NCBI RefSeq assembly: GCF_030433715.1
Contig: NZ_JAROCC010000014.1
Span: 1-61,281 of the forward strand
Length of the DNA stretch: 61,281 nt
Reading direction: 5' to 3'
Source of the DNA: Sporosarcina highlanderae
Lineage (GTDB): Bacteria; Bacillota; Bacilli; Bacillales_A; Planococcaceae
Position numbers and translations under genes: made by a program. The stretch's first letter is position 1; every line of letters begins with the position of its first letter. Positions 24,716 to 32,032 of this stretch are shown here, piece after piece. A model generated the notes under the pieces. The model did no database searches and was not told the origin of the DNA. It saw nothing but the letters and a program-made list of their open reading frames with translations.

Positions 24716-25513
24716 TTGACAGAAGTTTTTCATATACCATATGGTGATCACCCGTCCCAATTTGGTGTATTGCGAATGCCAAATCTCACTGGACTCAGTC
24801 CGGTAGTTGTTACAATTCATGGTGGTTTTTGGCAATCAAAATACGATCTTGAGGAAAATACACCACTTGATGAAGATTTGACTCGTCGTGGTTATGCTAC
24901 TTGGAATATTGAATACCGTCGAGTCGGAGAAGATGGTGGAGGTTGGTCAGGAACATTTAGTGATGTTATTGATGCTGTAAATCACCTCACTCAACTTGAG
25001 GAACGCTTTCAGCTCGACCTCTCCCGGGTGGTTATCCTTGGGCATTCAGCAGGGTGACACTTGGCTCTTTGGTTGGCATCTCGGTATAACAAAGTTCAAA
25101 CGGACGGGATCGGTAATACTCTTCTTATACCTATATGGAGTGTAATAAGTTTGGCAGGGGTTTTGGATTTGAGGAAGATGTGGGAAATCCATGATGAAAA
25201 AGGGATGAGTAGTCCAGTAGCTTCATTTATTGGTGGAACACCTCAAGAAGTTTCTGAACGATATAGTTTAGCTTCACCGATAGAATTGTTACCTTTGAAT
25301 GTCGAACAAATAGTAATTCATGGTGAATTAGATCGTCATGTTCCAGTTCATTTGAGTATTGAGTATCATCGTAGGGCTATTGAACAGGGCGATAAAGTTC
25401 GTTTGGTGGTACTGTTAGACGTAGAACATTTTATGGTTATTGATCCGTCATCATCGGCATGGAAATCAGTGACCGATTCACTAGAAACTTTAAAAGTAAG
25501 TTCTTGTTCTTAA
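24716..25513 (+). pseudogene. alpha/beta hydrolase interrupted by one in-frame TGA
   Basis: One 265-codon frame broken only at codon 114 (25055-25057, TGA). TTG start behind AAAGGGG. Before the stop come VVTIHGGFWQSKYDLEEN and the nucleophile elbow VVILGHSAG; after the stop the frame goes on as HLALWLASRYN, exactly the continuation expected of esterases and BD-FAE/arylformamidase-like enzymes (GHSAGGHLA). Thus GGA-to-TGA seems the sole lesion. The later ELDRHVPV and DVEHFMVID supply the Asp and His of the triad. As it stands the product would stop just after the nucleophile. Either a recent nonsense mutation, a sequencing error or readthrough. Confidence 0.85.
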
Positions 25514-25546
25514 ACTGTGCTTTACTAAGACGGCTCAATGTTGTTA

Positions 25547-25576
25547 TTGAACTAACTCTGCAGTTAAGTTGAAGAA
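25547..25576 (+). repeat. short palindromic motif, copy 4
   Basis: TTGAACTAACTCTGCAG followed by TTAAGTTGAAGAA, between the broken hydrolase and the secreted hypothetical gene. Confidence 0.5.
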
Positions 25577-25636
25577 TGATTTAAAGACTTCAGGGGAGAA
25601 TACTCATTAATTAAATCTATATTAAAGGAGTATTCG

Positions 25637-26425
25637 ATGAAGAAAATCCTGACAATATTATCTTTTGTCCTTCTTAGTATCCATATTAATAACCATCAAG
25701 TGGTTGCGGAAAAAATTTCAGGAAATCTTGATGCCCAAAGTGAGCAACCTAATTATAAACTTATATATGATACGTTGATTACAACCCTTGACCCATCCAT
25801 ACAAAAGGAAATAATTAATTACTATGGATATCCCAAACAATATGGTTTATATGATGCTAAGATCTTGAGTATTACAAGAGAGCATGAGGGAAGTTTTGAT
25901 TTTAACACAGAAGTCCAAGTCACAACATTTGAACATGCACATGACCCTCCTTATGGGAAGGAAACAATGACTTTTAATATAAGTCCATTTGGGATTAAAA
26001 CCATTAGCTTTAAACATGAGGGAGATAAATTAGAAAAGGATATAAATGAATTTTATAAAGCAACACTTTCAGATATAAAACAGTCTTTTAATTTGAATTT
26101 AGAGTCTTACTCTTCTTACACATACAATCAATTGCAATACCAACCAGAAATAAATAATGAATTTAAATCTCTTTTTAATATTGCAGAAGAAATAGTAACC
26201 AACATTTTGCTTCCTGAGAGAAAAGTACCCTACAAAAATGTTATCGACCCTGTAACCTTTATAAAAGGCAATACAGGTTATATGCTCTTTAAAAAGTCTG
26301 ATGGTACAAATGTAAATTATCAAGTACAAAAGAAAGACGGTAAATGGATAGTAACAGATGAAAATAGTAAACAAGGTAAGAAAATGGATTATAAATTACC
26401 ATGGTATGTATGGGAAAAAAATTAA
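25637..26425 (+). CDS. secreted hypothetical protein, DUF3888-like
   Basis: A 262-residue protein with a probable signal peptide (about residues 1-24, MKKILTILSFVLLSI). The stretch LDPSIQKEIINYYGYPKQYG and the following LYDAKILSI recall the DUF3888 family of Bacillus secreted proteins; the match is from memory and only partial. No catalytic motif seen. AAAGGAG lies before ATG at 25637. The composition is very AT-rich. It has its own terminator and lies between two palindromic motifs. Confidence 0.65.
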   Translation: MKKILTILSFVLLSIHINNHQVVAEKISGNLDAQSEQPNYKLIYDTLITTLDPSIQKEIINYYGYPKQYGLYDAKILSITREHEGSFDFNTEVQVTTFEHAHDPPYGKETMTFNISPFGIKTISFKHEGDKLEKDINEFYKATLSDIKQSFNLNLESYSSYTYNQLQYQPEINNEFKSLFNIAEEIVTNILLPERKVPYKNVIDPVTFIKGNTGYMLFKKSDGTNVNYQVQKKDGKWIVTDENSKQGKKMDYKLPWYVWEKN

Positions 26426-26456
26426 GCCAACTGATTAATTCAGTTAGGCTTTTTTA
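26424..26456 (+). terminator. rho-independent terminator
   Basis: AGCCAACTGA pairs with TCAGTTAGGCT, then TTTTTT. It starts at the stop codon of the secreted hypothetical gene. Confidence 0.85.
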
Positions 26457-26530
26457 ATAATATAATAGGGAACTTGGAGTTGTTGTTTAAAATGGCTCAA
26501 GTTAAAAAAATGTGAGAGTAATTTTCTGTA

Positions 26531-26550
26531 GGTGCTTTACTTGAAGATCG
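26531..26550 (+). repeat. short palindromic motif, half-type copy 5
   Basis: GGTGCTTTACTTGAAGATCG, related to the GGGTGCTTTAGTTGA copy at 23495. It lies 30 bp before the next gene. Confidence 0.4.
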
Positions 26551-26579
26551 TTCAGTGGGGATAGGATAAGGGGGAAAAT

Positions 26580-26900
26580 ATGATTTTCGTTATTGTAGCG
26601 TTATATGGAATTATAGCGGGGGTTTTCATTTCAAAGAAAAAGATGAAAATGTCGCAAGCTGTATTACCAATGATAGCTTTAGCAATTCTTTCAAGTGTTG
26701 CTTTGGGTCAAAACTATACAGTTAGTTTAATTCCTGAAGCTAACGATGGGATAGGCATTTCCAATTTTTTAGCTGCATTTTTATTACCGAAAGTCGGTTG
26801 GACAAATGAAATGTTTTTATCGAAATTCGAATTGTATCTTGGCATTTCTATCGCGTTAATTCTCTTATATTTTATCTTTGTAGTTGTTGAGAAAGAATGA
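26580..26900 (+). CDS. small membrane protein, unknown
   Basis: A 106-residue protein with three hydrophobic helices (about residues 1-17, 28-45 and 86-103). The connecting loop has PEANDGIGISNFLAAFLLPKVG. A GATAAGGGGGAAAAT ribosome binding site lies directly ahead. No family recognised. It sits in the row of single genes separated by the palindromic motif. Confidence 0.6.
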   Translation: MIFVIVALYGIIAGVFISKKKMKMSQAVLPMIALAILSSVALGQNYTVSLIPEANDGIGISNFLAAFLLPKVGWTNEMFLSKFELYLGISIALILLYFIFVVVEKE

Positions 26901-26920
26901 ATGTTAACTCATAAGGCTTA

Positions 26921-26950
26921 TTCAACTAACGCGGCAGTTTACTTGGAAAA
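26921..26950 (+). repeat. short palindromic motif, copy 6
   Basis: TTCAACTAACGCGGCAG followed by TTTACTTGGAAAA, directly after the small membrane protein gene. Confidence 0.5.
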
Positions 26951-26964
26951 GGAATCTCGTTAGA

Positions 26965-27111
26965 ATGGGTAACACGCTATTCGAAATCTTAAATGGAGTT
27001 TTTGAATCAGTTGATTGTTATTGGCACGAATGCCTTCCTGGACAAGAAACTGCCTTTGAAATTTCCGAACAACAACCAAGAAAAGAAGTAAGTGATCAAT
27101 GGTTAAATTAA
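26965..27111 (+). CDS. possible 48-residue protein
   Basis: An open frame from ATG at 26965 to TAA at 27111 beginning MGNTLFEILNGVFESVDCYW and containing two Cys (DCYWHEC). AAAAGGAA lies 11-16 bases upstream, rather far. It starts 15 bp after a palindromic motif, as the neighbouring real genes do. It may also be a decayed remnant. Nothing else is visible in 26901-27201. Confidence 0.35.
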   Translation: MGNTLFEILNGVFESVDCYWHECLPGQETAFEISEQQPRKEVSDQWLN

Positions 27112-27201
27112 ATAGATTATTGAAATTCCCTTATGTAGTTTGTGGTACTATAAATAGGTGAAAAGAAATTGACTCCATTTCCTATACGTTAATGAGAAAA
27201 C

Positions 27202-27864
27202 ATGAAGGCGGGTACGCACTTGATATTAATACAGACTATTATTGATTTCATCCTTCATATTGATGAACATCTCGTTGAAATCATTAAAAACTTTGGCGGA
27301 TGGTCATATGGCATCCTATTTTTAATCGTATTTGTGGAAACGGGAATTGTGATTTTCCCTTTCTTACCAGGCGATTCTCTATTGTTTGCAAGTGGTGCAC
27401 TTGCAGCGTATGGGGCGTTTGACCTTGTTTTCCTATTCATTATCTTTTTTACAGCAGCGGTACTTGGTGATACTGTGAATTACCATATTGGTAGTAAATT
27501 TGGGACAGTCATCTCTTCCAATAGTTTTTTGGGGAAATTGATTAATAAAGATAAAATGGCGAAAGCTGAGGCATTCTTTAATAAGCATGGCGGAAAAACA
27601 ATCGTGATCGCTCGTTTTATGCCGTTCATTCGAACTTTCATTCCTTTTGTTGCAGGGGCAAGCCGGATGAACTACCGTTATTTTTTAATCTATAATGTTG
27701 TAGGTGCATTATTATGGGTAGGTATTTGTACGGTTTTAGGCTATTATTTTGGTAATATCCCAATTGTAAAAGACAACTTTTCAACCGTCCTCTTAGGAAT
27801 TATCTTCCTATCTGTGCTTCCGGCAATTATAGGGTTATTGCGAGGAAGAACCAAGAAAAGATGA
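27202..27864 (+). CDS. DedA family membrane protein
   Basis: A 220-residue inner-membrane protein of the DedA/SNARE-associated (VTT) superfamily with four to six hydrophobic segments. Diagnostic parts are FVETGIVIFPFLPGDSLLF, cut to its core FPFLPGDSLLF, then GDTVNYHIGSKFG and ARFMPFIRTFIPFVAGASRM with the conserved Arg and Gly residues. Family members are lipid scramblases or flippases, some moving undecaprenyl phosphate or phosphatidylethanolamine across the membrane. It follows the cassette-like AT-rich stretch and ends at a strong terminator. Confidence 0.92.
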   Translation: MKAGTHLILIQTIIDFILHIDEHLVEIIKNFGGWSYGILFLIVFVETGIVIFPFLPGDSLLFASGALAAYGAFDLVFLFIIFFTAAVLGDTVNYHIGSKFGTVISSNSFLGKLINKDKMAKAEAFFNKHGGKTIVIARFMPFIRTFIPFVAGASRMNYRYFLIYNVVGALLWVGICTVLGYYFGNIPIVKDNFSTVLLGIIFLSVLPAIIGLLRGRTKKR

Positions 27865-27890
27865 CAGCTTTGCCGATATTTTAAAATAAA

Positions 27891-27932
27891 AGGGAGTCAA
27901 ACATGATCGTTCATGATTGGCTCCTTTTTATT
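27891..27932 (+). terminator. rho-independent terminator
   Basis: GGAGTCAA with inner ACATGA pairs with TCATGA and TTGGCTCC, then TTTTTATTTATT. It ends the DedA transcript. Confidence 0.8.
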
Positions 27933-28073
27933 TATTCGTATAAGGTGTAAAACGGCCCGTTCTATTAGGAAAGATTGTTCAACCCCATTGTTTGTCCATT
28001 CCATAAATTTATTCATCCATATATTAAAGTAAGAGCTGGCCAGCTTATTATGCGAAGAGTGGGGTGAAAACAT

Positions 28074-28373
28074 ATGTGTTTTAATTGTAATAGAAGACGA
28101 CGTCAAGAAGATTTGATTTGTAGGTGCCGTGAGGTAAGGTCTGATCGGGACAATAGACGAGATAATGTCTTTGGTATTAATGATGACTTCAGACGAAATA
28201 ATAATGTCTTTGGCATTAACGATGACTTCGGACGAAATAATAATGTCTTTGGCATTAATGATAACTTCAGACGTGACGATGACTTCAGGCGCAACGATAA
28301 CTTCAGACGCGACAATGAATTTAGATGTAGATGCAGAAGAGAAAATAACCGCTGTCATGGTTTTAGATGGTAA
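28074..28373 (+). CDS. low-complexity Cys/Arg/Asn/Asp protein with internal repeats
   Basis: A 99-residue very hydrophilic protein. Cys pairs flank it (MCFNCNRRRR and ICRCRE at the start, EFRCRCRRENNRCHGF at the end). The middle consists of a 13-residue repeat NVFGINDDFRRNN (39-bp DNA repeat at 28164, 28203 and 28242), followed by shorter FRRDD/FRRND units. GTGGGGTG precedes the ATG. Such composition is common among spore coat and exosporium-associated proteins of Bacillales, so a coat role is a reasonable guess only. It ends at a strong terminator, which supports a real transcript. Confidence 0.65.
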   Translation: MCFNCNRRRRQEDLICRCREVRSDRDNRRDNVFGINDDFRRNNNVFGINDDFGRNNNVFGINDNFRRDDDFRRNDNFRRDNEFRCRCRRENNRCHGFRW

Positions 28374-28415
28374 AAATAATAGACAATCACTTTGAATGTC
28401 TACTGAAATAAAAAA

Positions 28416-28458
28416 TCCGGCTCCGCCCATCAAAAAAAGATGAGCGGGCCGTTTTTTG
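28416..28458 (+). terminator. rho-independent terminator
   Basis: CGGCTCCGCCCATC pairs with GATGAGCGGGCCG across an A7 loop, then TTTTTT. It lies between the repeat protein and the convergent phospholipase-D-like gene. Confidence 0.8.
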
Positions 28459-28482
28459 TAGCCCGAAGATGCAGGACTAACT

Positions 28483-29883
28483 TTATGAAAACACCATCTT
28501 ATCCTTGAAAACCGGTTTATTATTTCCGGATTCATCTAAAATCATCGGTTGGAGTTCATAGGCAATTCCTTTCCAGTGCAGATCGCCTTTTTCAAAACGT
28601 AAACGATTATCACGTGCTGTTTCCCTGAATAGTTGTAGTGCCGCGAGATGATCTAAATCGGATATATCATGATCAATATGCTCGCGGAACAGTTCAGATA
28701 GAAATGTCCGTGCGGTCCCCTTATCCCAAAAGGCAGCATTCATTTCGCAGTTACCGAAAAGGGAATAACGATGGAGGTTGCAAGACCCGACCGTACCCCA
28801 TTCGCCATCGACAATCATTAGTTTGGAATGAATCCACACGGGGTTTCTCTTGCCATCATCACTCATTCCAGCAATTCCGGCCAATGTGAAATTGTTGAAA
28901 GCAGTTAGGTCGGCAAATTCTGTAGTCATTGCTCCCTCGGCTGGAACTACCGCAACGACTTCGACACCACGCAGCAAAGCATCGCGCAAGTTAGAGACAA
29001 TTTCAGGGACGTCAATATGCTGATGCTCTAAATAGATGGAGTGACGTGCAGCTTTAATCGCCCCACAATATTGATCGAAATTCGACTGTTCGCCGGATTG
29101 AATATCAAATGGATTAGCCTGTGGAGCTGCTTGGCCATTTATGTACCTGCCGCTATGGACAGTCCTTTGAATTTGTACGAAAGCGTCGCCTGCAATCTCG
29201 GGTATAGCAGTCGGGAAGGGAAGATCGTATTTGCTGCCTTGGCCCCACAATCCATCGGACAGGTATCGCTCGCTTGCCTCATTCCAACGCTGGACGAAAT
29301 TATGGTGGACATCGACGGCAGAAGGGCCTTTAAGTTCTATGTATACATCATGGTTTTGACCTTTGCCCCGATGGCCGGGTTGGACAACTGAATGGGGATT
29401 GAGATTGATGCCGCCTAAAAAAGCTGTCTCTGTCGGTTTTCCAGCATCGATCAACCAACTTTTCTGATGTTGGCAATATCCCGGCTGTGCACGGTCCCAA
29501 CGAATACTGACAGTTGAATTGCTTTCTATTAACTTTGTAAAATGTTCAGGCGCACCCCAGAATGCATTTGTTTTCAGCGACTCCGTTTCCGTGTCGGGCC
29601 GCCAAAAAATAATTTTGACATCCAATCCTCTTGCTGCTGCGCGATTGAGGACATCAAGTGGGGTGCCCCTTCCGTCTGGCATTTGGCAGGATGCCCACAT
29701 AAAAGTAATCGTTACCCAAACGCTGTGCTCAGCTTGTTCGATAGCTTCACAAATACGGCGAAATGCGGGTTCCCCATCAACAAGCGGCAGAAGGGCATTG
29801 CCCGAGCGGACAGGGTATGATGCTCTTTTAGGTGATGGCACATTCGGAAAACTGCTATTTAAATTGTTTGGCATTTTATTCAT
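28483..29883 (-). CDS. phospholipase D-like / cardiolipin synthase-like protein
   Basis: A 466-residue protein without N-terminal membrane helices. There are two HKD motifs: HQKSWLID (His139, Lys141, Asp146) followed by FLGGINLNPHS, and HSKLMIVDGEWGTVGSCNL near residue 350. Both are complete, so an active PLD-superfamily enzyme forming a phosphohistidine intermediate is expected. The absence of membrane helices differs from the usual ClsA type, but resembles soluble PLD-family transphosphatidylases. The start at 29883 has AGGAGGAATG ahead. Substrate unknown. Confidence 0.88.
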   Translation of the reverse strand: MNKMPNNLNSSFPNVPSPKRASYPVRSGNALLPLVDGEPAFRRICEAIEQAEHSVWVTITFMWASCQMPDGRGTPLDVLNRAAARGLDVKIIFWRPDTETESLKTNAFWGAPEHFTKLIESNSTVSIRWDRAQPGYCQHQKSWLIDAGKPTETAFLGGINLNPHSVVQPGHRGKGQNHDVYIELKGPSAVDVHHNFVQRWNEASERYLSDGLWGQGSKYDLPFPTAIPEIAGDAFVQIQRTVHSGRYINGQAAPQANPFDIQSGEQSNFDQYCGAIKAARHSIYLEHQHIDVPEIVSNLRDALLRGVEVVAVVPAEGAMTTEFADLTAFNNFTLAGIAGMSDDGKRNPVWIHSKLMIVDGEWGTVGSCNLHRYSLFGNCEMNAAFWDKGTARTFLSELFREHIDHDISDLDHLAALQLFRETARDNRLRFEKGDLHWKGIAYELQPMILDESGNNKPVFKDKMVFS

Positions 29884-29917
29884 TCCTCCTGATAGTATTA
29901 GTTTATCAGAATTATGT

Positions 29918-29955
29918 AAATAAAAAGGCGGAAAAATGAAATCATTTTTCCACCT
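29918..29955 (-). terminator. rho-independent terminator
   Basis: On the minus strand AGGTGGAAAAATGA pairs with TCATTTTTCCGCCT and is followed by TTTTTATTT. It ends the dihydrouridine synthase transcript. Confidence 0.8.
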
Positions 29956-29967
29956 CTTTTACGTATT

Positions 29968-30954
29968 TTATTGACCTAAGTCTAATTCGTTCTCCATAAC
30001 TTCCTTCACCATGCGCCGAACCTCATCGGTCGTCTTCGTATTCATCAAATCGTTTCTCAATTCAGCGGCACCTCTAAACCCGCGGATATAGATCTTGAAA
30101 AAGCGAAGTAGTGGTTTGAATGGACGCGGTTCTTCTTCTGTCGAATATTTATCGTGCAGATCCAATTGCAATAGTAGTAATTCAAGATACTCTTTCACAC
30201 TATGTTCTCTCGGCTCTTTCTCGAAAGCAAATGGATTTGTGAAAACTCCTCGTCCGATCATTACGCCATCGACACCGTATTGTTCGACTAACTTCAGTCC
30301 TGTTGCGCGGTCAGGGATATCGCCGTTAATTGTTAACAATGTGTTAGGAGCAACTTCATCTCTTAACTTTTTAATTTCAGGAATCAGTTCCCAGTGTGCA
30401 TCCACTTTGCTCATTTCTTTTCTTGTGCGAAGGTGAATGGACAGGTTTGCAATATCTTGTTCCAAAACATGTCGTAACCAATCGCGCCACTCGTCGATTT
30501 CAATATAGCCTAATCTTGTTTTTACACTGACTGGCAATCCGCCGGTTTTTGCGGCTTGAATGATTTCAGCTGCAACTTCAGGGCGCCGTATCAATCCCGC
30601 ACCTTTTCCGTTCGCTGCCACGTTTTGCACCGGGCATCCCATATTGAGATCGATGCCACGGAAACCTAATTTTTTCATGTCAATGCTCATCTCTTTAAAA
30701 TACTCAGGTTTATCGCCCCAGATATGCGCGACAATCGGCTGTTCATCCTCAGTGAACATCAAGCGGCCACGGACACTTTCTCTTCCATTAGGATGGCAAT
30801 AGCTTTCCGTATTCGTAAATTCCGTGAAAAAAACATCCGGTCGTCCTGCTTCACTTATGACGTGACGGAAAACTACGTCTGTGACATCTTCCATTGGTGC
30901 TAATATGAAAAACGGCTTCGGTAATTCAAGCCAGAAATTATCTTCATTACTCAT
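29968..30954 (-). CDS. tRNA-dihydrouridine synthase
   Basis: A 328-residue FMN-dependent TIM-barrel enzyme that reduces uridine to dihydrouridine in tRNA D-loops. It shows [14 protein letters not shown] at the FMN site, the catalytic Cys107 in [31 protein letters not shown] and the phosphate-binding [13 protein letters not shown]. The family has several branches in Bacillales; this one resembles the shorter DusC-like or 'Dus family' branch more than DusB, but I cannot fix the subtype. AGGAGG precedes ATG at 30954. A separate transcriptional unit. Confidence 0.93.
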   Translation of the reverse strand: MSNEDNFWLELPKPFFILAPMEDVTDVVFRHVISEAGRPDVFFTEFTNTESYCHPNGRESVRGRLMFTEDEQPIVAHIWGDKPEYFKEMSIDMKKLGFRGIDLNMGCPVQNVAANGKGAGLIRRPEVAAEIIQAAKTGGLPVSVKTRLGYIEIDEWRDWLRHVLEQDIANLSIHLRTRKEMSKVDAHWELIPEIKKLRDEVAPNTLLTINGDIPDRATGLKLVEQYGVDGVMIGRGVFTNPFAFEKEPREHSVKEYLELLLLQLDLHDKYSTEEEPRPFKPLLRFFKIYIRGFRGAAELRNDLMNTKTTDEVRRMVKEVMENELDLGQ

Positions 30955-31069
30955 TTTGTATCCTCCTGTTGCAACTTATAAAAAGTAGTTAATTGCACTC
31001 ATCAAATAGTATCATTTTTTTTGGTTACATGCACAAATACATTTTTCGGATTTCCGATAGTATGTAAAA

Positions 31070-31117
31070 ACTCTAAAAAACCGTACATTCACTTTATCTT
31101 AAAAGTGAATGTACGGT
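31070..31117 (-). terminator. terminator overlapping the 3' end of the NRDE gene
   Basis: CCGTACATTCACTTT pairs with AAAGTGAATGTACGG; the minus strand then reads TTTTTTAGAG. The stop codon of the NRDE gene lies inside the stem. Confidence 0.85.
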
Positions 31118-31853
31118 CCTCTTGAAACTCTCCATCCCGATAAATCCGTTCCACGAAAGTGACGTTATTCTCCATGTCGATGAGAAGCACTGTCGATGAG
31201 CGTGTTCCATAGCCCTCCGATTTGATGAAAAGTGAAGAAAGCGCGCGTTCCAATTGAGCACCGACTCCGGTATCGGGAAGTTGCTCGTCCGGGAACGGTT
31301 CGGCATCCTGCAGCACATCGAACAGTTCGTCTGTCTGGATAACACGGTTTTGTTCGACGATTTCTTGGACACCCATTTTCCCCTTGACGACTTTTGGCCA
31401 CGGCGTATTAAGAAAATGATTGCATAGACCATGTGTCCCTGGGGAAATCTTTTTCACTTCATTTTCAATATTCGAGTAGTAGAACAGCTCATCTGCTGTG
31501 CCGACAATCACATTGAAACCGGCATATTCAAGGCGTTTCTGTTGCAGGTATTTCAGGAATTCATCAGGTGAAGCAGTCGAATCAAGATAGCCTGTCACGA
31601 TTTCGCCGCGCGAACGAAAGTCTTTTTTTTGTTCAGAATGGTCCCGGAAATTGGTCAATGCAGCAAATCGCCCGTTTTTAGTAATGCCAAGCCATGTACC
31701 ATGTTGAGAAAGATCCCTTCCCGCCAACAAATGAGGCTTATCCTCCCAAAAATGCGCAGGGGCAGTCGGGCGCTGATAAAATTCATCCCGGTTCGCTGCT
31801 ACGATTAATTTATAGATAGGATGTTCCTGATAATGAAAATTAATCAAACACAT
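31089..31853 (-). CDS. NRDE (TANGO2) family protein
   Basis: A 254-residue protein. The start at 31853 gives MCLINFHYQEHP with Cys at position 2, the conserved N-terminus of this family, and the NRDE motif follows as LIVAANRDEFYQRPT (about residues 14-28). GRDLSQHGTWLGITKNGRFAALTN, in its part HGTWLGITKNGRFAALTN, is also typical. The N-terminal Cys suggests an Ntn-hydrolase-like fold; the biochemical role is unsettled, with links to haem or lipid handling in eukaryotes. The longer frame to 31952 lacks the conserved start and is not used. Confidence 0.85.
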   Translation of the reverse strand: MCLINFHYQEHPIYKLIVAANRDEFYQRPTAPAHFWEDKPHLLAGRDLSQHGTWLGITKNGRFAALTNFRDHSEQKKDFRSRGEIVTGYLDSTASPDEFLKYLQQKRLEYAGFNVIVGTADELFYYSNIENEVKKISPGTHGLCNHFLNTPWPKVVKGKMGVQEIVEQNRVIQTDELFDVLQDAEPFPDEQLPDTGVGAQLERALSSLFIKSEGYGTRSSTVLLIDMENNVTFVERIYRDGEFQEDRTFTFKIK

Positions 31854-31960
31854 GACAACATCACATCTCCTTACCGAAAGTATACAATTTCCAAGTCGAC
31901 ATGAAAAGAAGTCGCTATGTAGACGATCAGTATTTATTCTAAAACATTTCATAAAATCAC

Positions 31961-31989
31961 TTGCAAAACCTCCGAAAAACGAATAATAT
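31961..31989 (+). promoter_or_regulatory. sigma-A-type promoter of the purine permease
   Basis: TTGCAA (31961-31966) and TAATAT (31984-31989) with a 17-nt spacer. The -10 region is overlapped by the first PurR-type box. Confidence 0.6.
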
Positions 31990-32018
31990 ATGAAATGGAT
32001 TAAATAATGTTCGTCTTT
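31975..32018 (+). promoter_or_regulatory. candidate PurR box pair
   Basis: AAAAACGAATAAT (31975-31987) and, on the opposite strand, AAAGACGAACATT (complement of 32006-32018) each match the B. subtilis PurBox consensus AWWWCCGAACWWT at 11 of 13 positions. They form an inverted pair with an 18-nt gap over the -10 region of the purine permease. This predicts repression by PurR, relieved by PRPP. Confidence 0.65.
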
Positions 32019-32032
32019 GGAGGCGTTTCTCT

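Noticed and set aside
22973..26950. Palindromic motifs as integron attC sites
   Set aside because: They lack proper GTTRRRY/RYYYAAC core sites with the required spacing, and no integrase gene is in the window. Only the cassette-like layout is similar.
28164..28280. Direct repeats as a possible CRISPR array
   Set aside because: The units are contiguous and in frame inside a coding sequence, with no unique spacers and no cas genes nearby.
27897..28535. 212-codon minus-strand frame opposite the repeat protein
   Set aside because: It runs through two terminators and antisense to the 39-bp repeats; the repetitive EVI/KDIII pattern is just the reverse reading of the plus-strand repeats, and there is no ribosome binding site.
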